A stretch of 64,000 bases of DNA from DATFKA01 sp035268885 (lineage in GTDB: Bacteria > Bacteroidota > Bacteroidia > Chitinophagales > Saprospiraceae). Positions 34,033 to 43,700 of this stretch are shown one piece after another. The translations under genes and the position numbers were made by a program. Location of the stretch: positions 14,697 to 78,696 of the forward strand of contig DATFKA010000146.1 in assembly GCA_035268885.1 (NCBI GenBank). Direction: 5' to 3'. The notes beneath the pieces are model-generated. The model was not told where the DNA came from. It did no database searches and saw only the letters and a list, made by a program, of their open reading frames with translations. The number at the start of each line of letters is the position of its first letter. Within the stretch, counting starts at the first letter, position 1.

Positions 34033-34124
34033 CAATTTTAAAGATGATATGCCCATGTGGAGTTGCTACATTTAAGTAGACATTAAGTTAAGAGTAGAAT
34101 CACTAAAAACCTTAACTTTAGATA

Positions 34125-34617
34125 AACAGCCCGACTATGAAAATGGTGTTCCTCCTGACATCAGGATTCATTCTCTCGATTTGCTACGCGGATTTACCGT
34201 ATTGGGAATTCTGATTATGAATATCACTTCTTTTTCCCAAATCAGTATGGCGTATATGAATTATACAATTGGTGCGGGTTTGAAGGGTACAACCAATACG
34301 TTCATGCCTTCGACTATATTTTTGCAGACACTCGATTTATGTCAATCTTCTCAATGCTCTTTGGAGCAGGTGTTATTTTATTTACTCAAAGGGCGGAAAT
34401 GAAAGGCAAACGATCTGTTGTATTGCGTTACAAAAGAATGTTTTGGCTTTTAGTATTTGGCTTAATACATGCCTATTTCATTTGACCAGGAGATATTTTA
34501 GTAGCCTATGCCATTTGTGGAAGTTTGGTTTTCTTTTTTAGAAAAGAGTCAATTCGAACACTGTCTATATCAGCCATTGTCTTATTTCTTATTTTGAGCA
34601 AATGCCGCTTAGAATAG
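34125..34617 (+). pseudogene. Broken DUF418 membrane-protein gene
   Basis: The first part reads RIHSLDLLRGFTVLGILIMN, the signature N-terminus of DUF418 proteins. Near 34300 the frame shifts by one, and the second part continues HAFDYIFADTRFMSIFSMLFGAG, also typical. A TGA (34483-34485) then replaces the expected Trp in HAYFI-PGDIL. After it the same frame goes on (VAYAICGSLVFFF) to a stop at 34615. The C-terminal DUF418 domain is absent. So there is at least one frameshift, one nonsense change and a truncation. The remaining gap to 34874 shows no gene. Confidence 0.8.
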
Positions 34618-34874
34618 AAGATGCCATCCAAATCCAAACCCTTTTTTTTGTGTTTGAGGGCTTTTGGGCGTTAATATAGGATTTGCCGGCGGAGGAAATG
34701 TTCTTGTCCAGCCTACGGTTTGTGTACCACCGCTAAAAATGGACGTTTAGATTGGGAGCAATTATTGGGTTTTTACTGGGAATCATTGGTAAAAAAATAA
34801 TCTAAACGCCTATTCCGGAGGTATCCAAAAACGCTGTCAAAACCGATGTAAATCTCAATACTGAAAATAGTACA

Positions 34875-35819
34875 TTACCTGCCATCCAAACCCTCCAGCC
34901 CCTTCCAGAAATCGCTCCGCATGGCATCATCCTCAATCGCGGTATAGACCCAAATCTTACGGCGGCCATTTTCGGGCGGTACCCGTCGCTTTTTTACGGT
35001 AGCCATCTCTGGGTGCAGGATGGCCTCGATCAACGCCAGGTCCCACATGGTCCAGGAGGCACCGCCGTTGACCTGCGCCCAGCGGTCGGCCAGGCGCTGG
35101 CGTAGGGGCGTAGATTTGCTGGCCAGTTTATCCAGGGTATCGTCTTTCTGAAATTGCAGGGCACGGGCGGTAGAGGCGGGCATGACCCACATCTCCAGCC
35201 CCTCCGTGCTGAGTAGCAGATCAAAAGCATTCAAGTCATTGCGAATATTGAATTCGCTTTTGTTCCAGACGCGTTTTTGGGGATCGTACTGCGCACCGAG
35301 CATGTAGACGCGGATATTAGGTACGATTTCCGGTGCATTGGCGACGGCCGCAGCCGCATTGGTGACCGCGCCCAGGCAGATTATATTTAGTTTCTCTTCC
35401 GGACTGGCTTTCCGAGCTTCGGCAATGATCCACTCCGTTGCCGGACTTTCGGGTACGGGGGCACCGGCGTAGTAGCCCCAGGCAAAACCCAACATACGAT
35501 TAGCCCCTCGAATGGCCGGAATGTCGGTACGCTTCGTCTCCCGGAGGATTAACTCATTCAGCCGCTGGCTTTCTTCCAGCGTATTTAATCCTTCTACCTC
35601 GTAACTATTCCATGTTTCATCGGTGATCAATTGCAAGTTGTTGAAATGAGCCGATGACAGGACCTCGATGGGGAGACCATCCGGAGCTACCGCCCGCGCA
35701 ATGGCGTAGAGATCATCCATCTCGTTACCGGTATCCGCATCGAGCATATAAGGACCCGTTTGGCCTTCGAGCCAGCCGGCAAAACCTAAAAATAAAATCA
35801 ATAAATAAATGCTTCTCAT
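34875..35819 (-). CDS. Secreted nucleoside hydrolase family protein
   Basis: 314 residues. Signal peptide (about 1-19, ending LEGQ) followed by YMLDADTGNEMDDLYAIARA, the N-terminal calcium-binding aspartates of the inosine-uridine nucleoside hydrolase family (usually DTDPGxDD). Later motifs: NIICLGAVTNAAAAVAN, RVYMLGAQYD, and a C-terminal MWDLALIEAILHPE with the last Asp. It would split ribonucleosides into base and ribose in the periplasm or outside. It lies 28 bases after the DUF819 transporter gene on the same strand, suggesting a nucleoside or ribose uptake unit. Confidence 0.85.
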   Translation of the reverse strand: MRSIYLLILFLGFAGWLEGQTGPYMLDADTGNEMDDLYAIARAVAPDGLPIEVLSSAHFNNLQLITDETWNSYEVEGLNTLEESQRLNELILRETKRTDIPAIRGANRMLGFAWGYYAGAPVPESPATEWIIAEARKASPEEKLNIICLGAVTNAAAAVANAPEIVPNIRVYMLGAQYDPQKRVWNKSEFNIRNDLNAFDLLLSTEGLEMWVMPASTARALQFQKDDTLDKLASKSTPLRQRLADRWAQVNGGASWTMWDLALIEAILHPEMATVKKRRVPPENGRRKIWVYTAIEDDAMRSDFWKGLEGLDGR

Positions 35820-35847
35820 AACAAAAGTTTTAACTTAATCCACCCAT

Positions 35848-37020
35848 TCAAAATAAATACGGCAAGGCCCAGGAGGCGACCCAAAAACCCAGGAAAGTAC
35901 CTAGGCCATTACCCAGGGAGCCAATCAGGATCGCCGGTAGTACCAAATCACTTCGCCCCATGCTCCGGGCCAGCGCCAGCGCCGAAGTGCCACCGCCCAC
36001 ATTCGCCTGCGAAGCCACCACGGCCATTTGTAGATCCAGGCGGAATAAACGGGCCATGCCAAATAAAAGTAAACCGTGGACCAGAAAAGTGATTAGGATC
36101 AATAAGAGCATACTCAAGCCCAGGGATCCCGCGCCTTGCAGGGCCGCTACATCACAAAAGGCGCCAATTACCGCCAGGAACAAATAGACGGCGAACATAC
36201 CCAGTAGTTGTGCACCGGGCAGCCGCTTCATAATGGGTAGCTGGGCGACGATCAGCGCAATAATCGTAATGATAATGATCGACGGTACGGTGAAGCCCCA
36301 TCCGGCGAATACGCCGGTTAATGCCTCCGATAGCCATAAGGCACCCGCACCCATGGCCAGCATAATGCCCAGATCCATGGGGTGGATAGACTCTGTATCC
36401 TGATCAATCCCCAGGTCCGGTCCCGTGGTTTCTTGTTTCTGGGCAGTGCTCTTTGGCCAAAAGCGCAGTAGAAATTTAGGAATTAATAGCGAAACGACCA
36501 TCCAGATCGTGGTAAATATATTGTCGACGACAATGGAGGTGCCATAAAGCACGCCGTCCTTAAAAATATCGTAATGTAAAGCAACGGCGTTAAAGTTGAC
36601 GCTACCGCCAGTGTAGGTGCCGGTAAACATGCCCCCCAGTGCTGCAAAATCGGTCCCAAAACGAGCCGGCCCGTTAATGAAGTGCATGCCTGCCAATACC
36701 CCCAGGGCGGTACCCAGGGAGCCGATCAGGAAGAGGCTGATAATCGGTAGCCCGGCCTTTAGGATATCCCGTAAATTGACACCTAACAGTAACCAAAAGA
36801 TAGAAATGGGCGCCAGGTACTGGAATATCCCGTCGTAAATAGCCACTGGGCGCTCCGCTTTCGAACCCGCCGGAATCAGCCCTACATTGGCAAAAACAGC
36901 GGTTAGTACAATGACGAGGAGTGCTGTCCCCAGGTACTTTGCCCAGGTGTGTCGTACCAGCCATTCGCAGCCTGCCACCAGTAGGCAAAGAACGGTAAAG
37001 ACAAATAAGTTGTCAGCCAT
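35848..37020 (-). CDS. DUF819 family transporter-like membrane protein
   Basis: 390 residues with about ten membrane helices. GGMFTGTYTGGSVNFNAVA (about 128-146) and the second-half ANVGGGTSALALARSMG are inverted-repeat hallmarks of DUF819 (YjcL-like), a family related to sodium-dependent transporters of the bile-acid/glutamate type. The substrate is unknown. The gene is directly upstream of a secreted nucleoside hydrolase gene, so uptake of a product of that enzyme is a reasonable guess. Confidence 0.88.
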   Translation of the reverse strand: MADNLFVFTVLCLLVAGCEWLVRHTWAKYLGTALLVIVLTAVFANVGLIPAGSKAERPVAIYDGIFQYLAPISIFWLLLGVNLRDILKAGLPIISLFLIGSLGTALGVLAGMHFINGPARFGTDFAALGGMFTGTYTGGSVNFNAVALHYDIFKDGVLYGTSIVVDNIFTTIWMVVSLLIPKFLLRFWPKSTAQKQETTGPDLGIDQDTESIHPMDLGIMLAMGAGALWLSEALTGVFAGWGFTVPSIIIITIIALIVAQLPIMKRLPGAQLLGMFAVYLFLAVIGAFCDVAALQGAGSLGLSMLLLILITFLVHGLLLFGMARLFRLDLQMAVVASQANVGGGTSALALARSMGRSDLVLPAILIGSLGNGLGTFLGFWVASWALPYLF

Positions 37021-37049
37021 GATAAAATATTTACCCGAAGAAAGGAATT

Positions 37050-37080
37050 ATTGCGCTCTTTTCAAAAAAGCTTACCTTCG
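37050..37080 (+). promoter_or_regulatory. Putative promoter of the sialidase-like lipoprotein gene
   Basis: ATTG (37050-37053), 19 bases, TACCTTCG (37073-37080); one mismatch in each box. The ATG is at 37100. Confidence 0.4.
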
Positions 37081-37099
37081 GCAAAAATAGAAACGAATA

Positions 37100-38347
37100 A
37101 TGAGGAGCCTTATCTTTATATTTTTTATCCTTTTATTGACCGCTTGCCAATCCGGGCAAGTAGATTTTTTTGCTGCGGAATGGAAGGCAGAGGAGATACC
37201 GCTGGACAGTGAGCAAAGCCTGACGCCCAATTTATTCGTGGGAGTCGATGGTCAGGCCTACCTTAGCTATCTGCACCATCCCAATGATAGTTTTGCCAGC
37301 CTACAGCTCCGGATATTGGAAGAGGGCGCATGGGGCGCCGCTCAGACGATTGCCAGTGGAGAAGACTGGTTTGTGAATTGGGCCGATTTCCCTTCGGTGG
37401 CTGCCTTTCGGCAAAAACCGACGAAGCTGGCGGCACACTGGTTGCAAAAGCGGGCAGCAGGTACCTACGATTATGATGTACGGGTCAGTATTGCATCTGC
37501 GGATAAAGAATGGTCTCCATCCTTTGTCCCACACCGGGATAGTGTAGCCGCTGAACACGGTTTTGTCAGCCTGCTACCGCTACCCAACGGTCGAATGTTT
37601 GCCTCCTGGTTGGACGGTCGTTTTACGAAAGTGAGAACTTCTGAAGCGGAAAGTAGCCATCAACACGGACACGGAGGGGGCGCGATGACGCTGCGTGCGG
37701 CAGAATTTGATGAAAACGGTCAGCTTTTTGCGGAAGCAGAAATTGACCACCGCGTGTGCGATTGCTGTCAGACCGATGCAGCTCTGGGGCCCGAGGGACC
37801 AGTGGTTGTCTACCGGGATCGCTCCGAAGAAGAAATTAGAGATATTTACCTCGCACGACGAGTAGGAGGCGTCTGGCAAATTCCACAAAAAATCGGAAAG
37901 GATAACTGGACCATAAACGGATGTCCGGTTAATGGTCCTGCCATTGCTACCTTGCATAATACACTGGCCGTAGCCTGGTTTACGATGGCCAACGATACCC
38001 CGCGCGTGCAGGTGGTCTTTTCGGAAGACGGAGGGGGAAGTTTCGGCGTACCCATCCGCCTGGACCAGCAGGAAGCGATCGGTCGGGTAGACATTGTACT
38101 GGCGGATGAGCGTAATGCCCTGGTCTCCTTCCTGGAAGACGATGGCCAGAACACCAGGATAAAGGTCGTTCCGGTAAATACTGCCGGGGAACGTGGCGAA
38201 ACAGTTTTTGAACATCCTTCGGATTTCTCCCGGCGTAGTGGGTTTCCCATCCTTGAAAAGCAGGAAAACGGCTTTCTGATGGCATTTACCGTCGTAGATG
38301 AAGGAAATACACGTGTTAAAACAATGCGTATTAGCCAAGAGAATTAA
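37100..38347 (+). CDS. Sialidase-like beta-propeller lipoprotein
   Basis: 415 residues. Lipobox LTAC (Cys near 15). The mature part is a propeller with SGEDWFVNWADFPSVAAF, MFASWLDGRF, LGPEGPVVVYRDRSEEEIRDIYLAR and VVFSEDGGGSFGVPIRLDQ, the last an Asp-box. This is the pattern of exo-alpha-sialidase-like proteins found as lipoproteins in Bacteroidota. A paired cysteine motif (DHRVCDCCQTDAAL) and a His-rich loop (SSHQHGHGGG) suggest metal binding. True sialidase activity is not proven by the sequence. It heads a run with the HAD and VOC genes. Confidence 0.75.
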   Translation: MRSLIFIFFILLLTACQSGQVDFFAAEWKAEEIPLDSEQSLTPNLFVGVDGQAYLSYLHHPNDSFASLQLRILEEGAWGAAQTIASGEDWFVNWADFPSVAAFRQKPTKLAAHWLQKRAAGTYDYDVRVSIASADKEWSPSFVPHRDSVAAEHGFVSLLPLPNGRMFASWLDGRFTKVRTSEAESSHQHGHGGGAMTLRAAEFDENGQLFAEAEIDHRVCDCCQTDAALGPEGPVVVYRDRSEEEIRDIYLARRVGGVWQIPQKIGKDNWTINGCPVNGPAIATLHNTLAVAWFTMANDTPRVQVVFSEDGGGSFGVPIRLDQQEAIGRVDIVLADERNALVSFLEDDGQNTRIKVVPVNTAGERGETVFEHPSDFSRRSGFPILEKQENGFLMAFTVVDEGNTRVKTMRISQEN

Positions 38348-38376
38348 TTAACTTGGGTCGGCAAAAGACAAAGACT

Positions 38377-39045
38377 ATGACACTTTCCCTGAAAGACCAG
38401 GATGTAGCCGGGATTATTTTTGATATGGATGGCACGATGATCGACAATATGATGGTTCATCATCGTGCCTGGCAGCGTATTCTTGCTAAATATGGGATTG
38501 ATTTGCCATTGGTAGAAGTGAAGGAGCGCATTCACGGTATTAATGAGGAGATTTTGAAAAGAGAGTTTGGCGATCGTTTTAGCCCCGCCGAACGCAAGCA
38601 GGTAGCGGATGAAAAAGAAGCAGCTTATCGCGAAATATTTAAGCCCGATTTGCGTTTGATTGAAGGTTTATCCACATTTTTAGACCATCTGGATGAGCTA
38701 AGTATCCCCTACGGTATTGGGACTGCTGCTCCGGGGGGCAATGCAGATTTTGTGCTGGACGAACTGGATTTGCGTCCGCGCTTTAAAACCCTTGTACACG
38801 CCGGGCACGTAACCAAAGGCAAGCCCAACCCCGAGGTTTTTGAAAAAGCGGCCGCCGGAATAGGTGTACCCCTGGAAAAATGTATTATTTTTGAGGATAG
38901 CCCTACTGGTGCCGAAGCCGCCGCCCGCGGCGCAGCACTTTCGGTCATTGTAACCACCACACACCAACCCAATGAATTTGCACATTTAGACAATGTGCTG
39001 ACCTTTATCAATGATTTTAGAGGCTTACGCCTTTCATTTACATAA
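38377..39045 (+). CDS. HAD-superfamily phosphatase, beta-phosphoglucomutase-like
   Basis: 222 residues from the ATG at 38377; a TTG 24 bases upstream is a weaker start. HAD motif I IIFDMDGTMIDN (nucleophile Asp), motif II in YGIGTAAPGG, the motif III lysine in KGKPNPEVF, and motif IV IIFEDSPTGAEAA. A helical cap lies between motifs I and II. This subfamily (HAD-IA) includes beta-phosphoglucomutase and sugar-phosphate phosphatases; the substrate cannot be read from the sequence. The VOC gene follows 12 bases later. Confidence 0.9.
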   Translation: MTLSLKDQDVAGIIFDMDGTMIDNMMVHHRAWQRILAKYGIDLPLVEVKERIHGINEEILKREFGDRFSPAERKQVADEKEAAYREIFKPDLRLIEGLSTFLDHLDELSIPYGIGTAAPGGNADFVLDELDLRPRFKTLVHAGHVTKGKPNPEVFEKAAAGIGVPLEKCIIFEDSPTGAEAAARGAALSVIVTTTHQPNEFAHLDNVLTFINDFRGLRLSFT

Positions 39046-39057
39046 AAAACCAGGTAA

Positions 39058-40116
39058 ATGCAAAAACTGATTTATGGTATCCAACAGATCGGTATCGGCG
39101 TGAAGGATGCAGAGGAGGCTTTTCTTTGGTATGCTAAGTACTTGGGCGCCGACGTCGTTGTTTTTGATGATAGTAATACCGCTACTTACATGGCACCCTA
39201 TATGGGCGGTAAAGCTCGTAAAAAAAGGGCCTTATTGGCCATGAACATGAACGGGGGGAGCGGCTATGAAATATGGCAATACGAAGACAGGGAGCCCCAG
39301 GCCCCCGAAAAGCCATTGGAAATTGGTGACTTTGGGATCAATATCGCTCAAATTAAAGCGCGTGATATTGAGCAGGCCTATCAACATGCCCAAGAACAAA
39401 ATATTACCTGCCTGACAGACATCTATACGGAGCCAGATCAGGCCAAAGCTTTTTTAATACAAGATCCGTACGGTAATCTGATTCGGATCAAATCTTCCAG
39501 TAATTGGTACAAACCACGGGGAGGCAACCTGGGCGGAATATCGGGCTGCGTATTAGGTGTCTCGGATATCGAGGATAGCTTAAAGTTATACGCCGAAATT
39601 CTGGGCTATGATCAAATCGTTTACGATGTTACCGATCATTTGCCGGCCTGGGATCAGATACCAGGGGGGCAATGTCGTTTTCGCAGGGTCTTATTGCGGC
39701 ATCACGAAGAACGTAGTGGAGGCTTCAGCCCCTTGCTGGGAAATAGCGAACTGGAGTTAATACAATGTCTGGATGGACCTCGCCAGGCGATCTTCAAGGA
39801 TCGTTATTGGGGCGATCTGGGCTATATACATATCTGTTTTGATATCCACAATATGCCCAATCTGGTAGAGGAGTGCGAGCGGGAAGGTTATCCCTTTCAG
39901 GTGCTGAGCGCACCTTCTTTTGATATGGGAGATGCCAATGGCCATTGGGGATACCTGGAAGATAATGACGGCAGTCTGGTCGAATTTGTAGAGACGCACA
40001 AAGTACCGCTGCTAAAATCCTTAAAGTGGAGTATTGATCTGCGCAAGCGTGATCCGCAGCGCTCGCTTCCCCGCTGGCTAATTAATGGGCTGGCCTTAAA
40101 ACGAGTCAAAGTGTAG
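39058..40116 (+). CDS. VOC (glyoxalase/bleomycin-resistance fold) family protein
   Basis: 352 residues with two vicinal-oxygen-chelate modules: the first about 5-140 (IQQIGIGVKDAEEAFLWYAK, then FLIQDPYGNLIRIKSS), the second about 155-325 (GCVLGVSDIEDSLKLYAEI, then YIHICFDIHN and NDGSLVEFVETHK). The overall layout is like 4-hydroxyphenylpyruvate dioxygenase-type VOC enzymes, but the metal ligands cannot be fixed with certainty. Substrate unknown. It ends the run from 37100 and is followed by a strong terminator at 40145. Confidence 0.82.
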   Translation: MQKLIYGIQQIGIGVKDAEEAFLWYAKYLGADVVVFDDSNTATYMAPYMGGKARKKRALLAMNMNGGSGYEIWQYEDREPQAPEKPLEIGDFGINIAQIKARDIEQAYQHAQEQNITCLTDIYTEPDQAKAFLIQDPYGNLIRIKSSSNWYKPRGGNLGGISGCVLGVSDIEDSLKLYAEILGYDQIVYDVTDHLPAWDQIPGGQCRFRRVLLRHHEERSGGFSPLLGNSELELIQCLDGPRQAIFKDRYWGDLGYIHICFDIHNMPNLVEECEREGYPFQVLSAPSFDMGDANGHWGYLEDNDGSLVEFVETHKVPLLKSLKWSIDLRKRDPQRSLPRWLINGLALKRVKV

Positions 40117-40144
40117 CCAATAATTATTTGGAGTAAATCTGCTT

Positions 40145-40180
40145 AAGCCCGGTGAAATGATCTTTTTCACCGGGCTTTTC
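40145..40180 (+). terminator. Rho-independent terminator after the VOC gene
   Basis: AAGCCCGGTGAAA (40145-40157), loop, TTTCACCGGGCTT (40166-40178), then TTC. The 13-bp stem is perfect. It separates the run at 37-40 kb from the oxidoreductase-Rnf cluster. Confidence 0.85.
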
Positions 40181-40296
40181 CGTTTAAAATCATGCGAGGG
40201 GTTGATTTTTGTCATTAAGAAAAGGACTTAAAAGTAGAATTTTTGGGATGTGAAAGGGAGAAACTTCCCTGATTGTCAAACCATAAATTCCGCAAC

Positions 40297-40680
40297 ATGA
40301 CTAGAATTAAAGATAGTAAATACCTGATCGCAGAAGCGGATGAGCTACTAACTGGTGCTAAAGAAGAGATGCAAAGAGCCCGCGAAGATGTTGCGGCTTA
40401 CCGTGTTTGTCATAGCTCACGACAAGCACTCGTTAATTACCTGGAAGCTTACCTTCTCAACAATAATTTACCGATCCAATCGCCGACTACGGTCGATAGT
40501 CTGATGGAGCAGTGCCGCAACTACGACGGCCGCTTTCAGTTAATTGACCTGAGTCCCATTGATTGCCGCTCGCACGTCGACGACAGCGAGTACTGCCTGA
40601 ATGTAGATAAAGTGAGCAAATGCCTCCTGGTGGCTGATCAGGTAGCCGGTATGGTACGGGACCGGGCGCCCTCTTATTAA
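40297..40680 (+). CDS. HEPN-domain protein
   Basis: 127 residues from the ATG at 40297 (a TTG at 40273 is also in frame). A four-helix HEPN-like pattern: SKYLIAEADELLTGAKEEMQ, AYRVCHSSRQALVNYLEAYL, then NYDGRFQLIDLSPIDCRS and YCLNVDKVSKCLLVADQVAG. The Rx4-6H motif of RNase-type HEPN toxins is not evident, so it is probably a substrate-binding or assembly helper. It lies 117 bases upstream of the oxidoreductase gene on the same strand. It contains four cysteines. Confidence 0.7.
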   Translation: MTRIKDSKYLIAEADELLTGAKEEMQRAREDVAAYRVCHSSRQALVNYLEAYLLNNNLPIQSPTTVDSLMEQCRNYDGRFQLIDLSPIDCRSHVDDSEYCLNVDKVSKCLLVADQVAGMVRDRAPSY

Positions 40681-40797
40681 TTCAAACGAAGAGATAAAAC
40701 AAGTGTGTAAATAGCTTGGTGGAATTGTGCGTTTTGTCTTGCCAACCAATGTTTTGCACGCGATTTCAGATAAACATAGATTCAAAAGACCATAAAG

Positions 40798-43700
40798 ATG
40801 AAGAAATCAAGCAAAACGTTTAAATATCCTGGTATCCGTGTTGCCGTAGATGGGAACACGGCCGCAATCATGTGTGAACGTGAATCCTCAGATGCGGCCG
40901 GTGCCTTCCCCATTACACCCTCCACCCAAATGGGTGAATACTGGGCAGAAGAAGCTGCCAAGGGGCATCTGAATATCTCAGACCGCCCCCTTATTTTTAT
41001 TGAACCGGAAGGCGAACACGCCGCCGCTGCCGTAACCGCTGGCCTGTCAATGACTGGCTTGCGAGCTGCTAATTTTTCTTCAGGACAAGGTATCGCTTAT
41101 ATGCACGAGTCGCTCTACGCAGCCGTTGGCAAGCGATTGACCTACGTTTTGAATATCGGGGCCCGTGCGATGACCAAGTCAACGCTAAATGTACACGCGG
41201 GGCACGATGATTATCATGCCATCGACGATACGGGTTTCTTCCAGCTTTTCGCCAAAAAGGCACAGCACGTCGCCGACCTGAACATTATAGCCCACAAAGT
41301 AGCAGAACTAGCCCTCACACCGGGCATCGTAGCTCAGGATGGCTTCCTGACGACCCACCTGATTGAATCTATGGATATCCCCGAGCGGGACCTGATTAAA
41401 GAATACCTGGGGCGCCCGGATGATATCGTGCCTACCCCAACTCCTGCCCAGCGCATGATCTACGGGGAGACTCGCCGTCGCATTCCGGAACTCTGGGATG
41501 TCGATAATCCGCTCATGGCGGGTATCGTTCAGAATCAGGATTCTTACATGCAAAGTGTTGCCGCCCAGCGTCCTTTCTTCTTTGATCATATCCAGGCGCT
41601 AACGGATCAGGCCTTCGAAGATTATTACGAACTGACGGGGAGAAAGTACGCTCGTGTCATGGGCTACAAAACGGAAGATGCCGACTATCTCATCCTCGGA
41701 CAGGGTAGTGTGGTATCCAGTGCCGAAGTCGTGGTTGATTACCTCCGGGAGACGCGTGGGATTAAAGTGGGCGTGGTCGATCTGGTGATGTTTCGTCCAT
41801 TTCCCGGTGATCTGATTGCCAAATACCTGAAAGGTAAAAAAGGCGTGGCCATTCTGGAAAGATTGGATCAACCACTGGCGACCGATCTACCCATTGCCCG
41901 TGAGGTGCGCTCCATTATTAATAAGTGTATTGAGAATGGGCTTTCGCCCAAAAATAAACCTTATCCTGAACTGGAGACTTACCGGCAAAAAGACATACCA
42001 TCGATCTATTCTGGCTCCTTTGGTATGGGTAGCCGTGACCTACAGCCTGAAGGACTAATTGGTACGGTAGAAAATATGCTGCCCGACGGTAAAAACAAAA
42101 AGCAGTTTTTCCTGTCGATCGACTTCATAAGGGATACGCCTTATTCTCCCAAACAAAGAGCTTATCAGGAAGAAATTCAGGAAGCTTATCCCCACGTCAA
42201 AGAACTGTCGGTACGGGGATCTGAGAACCCTAATCTAATGCCAAAAGGTGCCGTGACGGTTCGCTTCCATTCCATTGGCGGCTGGGGAGCTATTACCACG
42301 GGTAAAAACCTGGCCATGACCCTCTTTGACCTATTGGGCTATCATATCAAAGCGAATCCCAAGTACGGCTCTGAGAAAAAAGGACAGCCGACTACTTACT
42401 ACCTGGCGGCCGCGCCCGAGCCGATTCGCATCAACTGTGAATATTACTTCGTAGATGTCGTACTTTCTCCTGACCCGAACGTATTCAAACACACTAATGC
42501 CCTGGCCGGTCTGAAAAAAGGCGGTAGCTTCATTATCCAGTCGGATAAGAGTACACCGGAAGAAGCCTGGGCGGATATCCCCAAACCGTATCAGAAAATC
42601 ATTATTGATAACGAGATCCGCGTCTTTTTTATTGATGGGTTCAAAATTGCCCGGGAAGAAGCCACCAATCCGGATTTACAACTGCGCATGCAGGGTATCG
42701 CCTTCCAGGGGGCTTTCTTTGCCGCTGCCCCTTTGATGGAGCAGGCCGGACTTTCGGAAGCGGCGCTTCTGCAAGCAATTGAAGAGCAACTGCAGCACAA
42801 ATTTGGCTCCAAAGGCCAGCGCGTGGTAGATGATAACCTCCGGGTAGTGAAGCGTGGTTTTGACGAGGTGTTTGAGGCCAAAAATAAAGTACTCGGCGCT
42901 ACGAATGGTCAGGACGAAGGTTTGTCAGCAGCTTTACCATTGCCTACCATCGTCAGAGAGACCCCCGTCAGTGAATCCAAACTTAGCGATCTGCATCGCT
43001 TCTGGGAACAGACCGGCAACTTCTACGCCAGGGGCATGGGGAACGATAATATTACCGATCCCTTTATTGGGCTGAGTGTGATGCCGGCAGCCAGTTCGCT
43101 CTTCCGCGACATGACGGGTATCCGCTTCGACCACCCCGAATGGGTATCGGAGAATTGTACCGCTTGTGGTAAATGTTATACCGTTTGTCCCGACACCGCC
43201 CTGCCTGGCCTGGTCAGCGAAGTGTCTGATGTCCTGAATACAGTAGTAGAGCGAGTAAGAAAACAACAGGGTAGCGTGAAGCATCTGCCAAAAGCAGTGC
43301 GACAGATCGAAACCAGACTGCGTGAACTATTCAAAACCGATGGTAAAGAAATAAGCGTTAACCAGTTACTACACGAGGTGATCGACCAGATGATTCAGGA
43401 AGATGCCCAGGGTAATGGTAATGTGACCGAATTAAAGTGGTTCCGCGAAGAATTAGGCGACTTCAAATTTGCCCTTACGCGGCCTTATTATGATTTGTTT
43501 GAGAAAAAAGAAGCCAATAGTGGCGGTTTGTTCAGTATTACGCTGAATCCACAGACTTGTAAAGGCTGTATGGAATGTATCGAAGTTTGTGATGATGATG
43601 CATTGCGTATCGTTACCCAGACGGAAGATTCCGTTGCTCGCCTGCGTACCGAATGGGATTTCTGGACGGACCTACCTACTACACCGGAGAAATTCAATCG

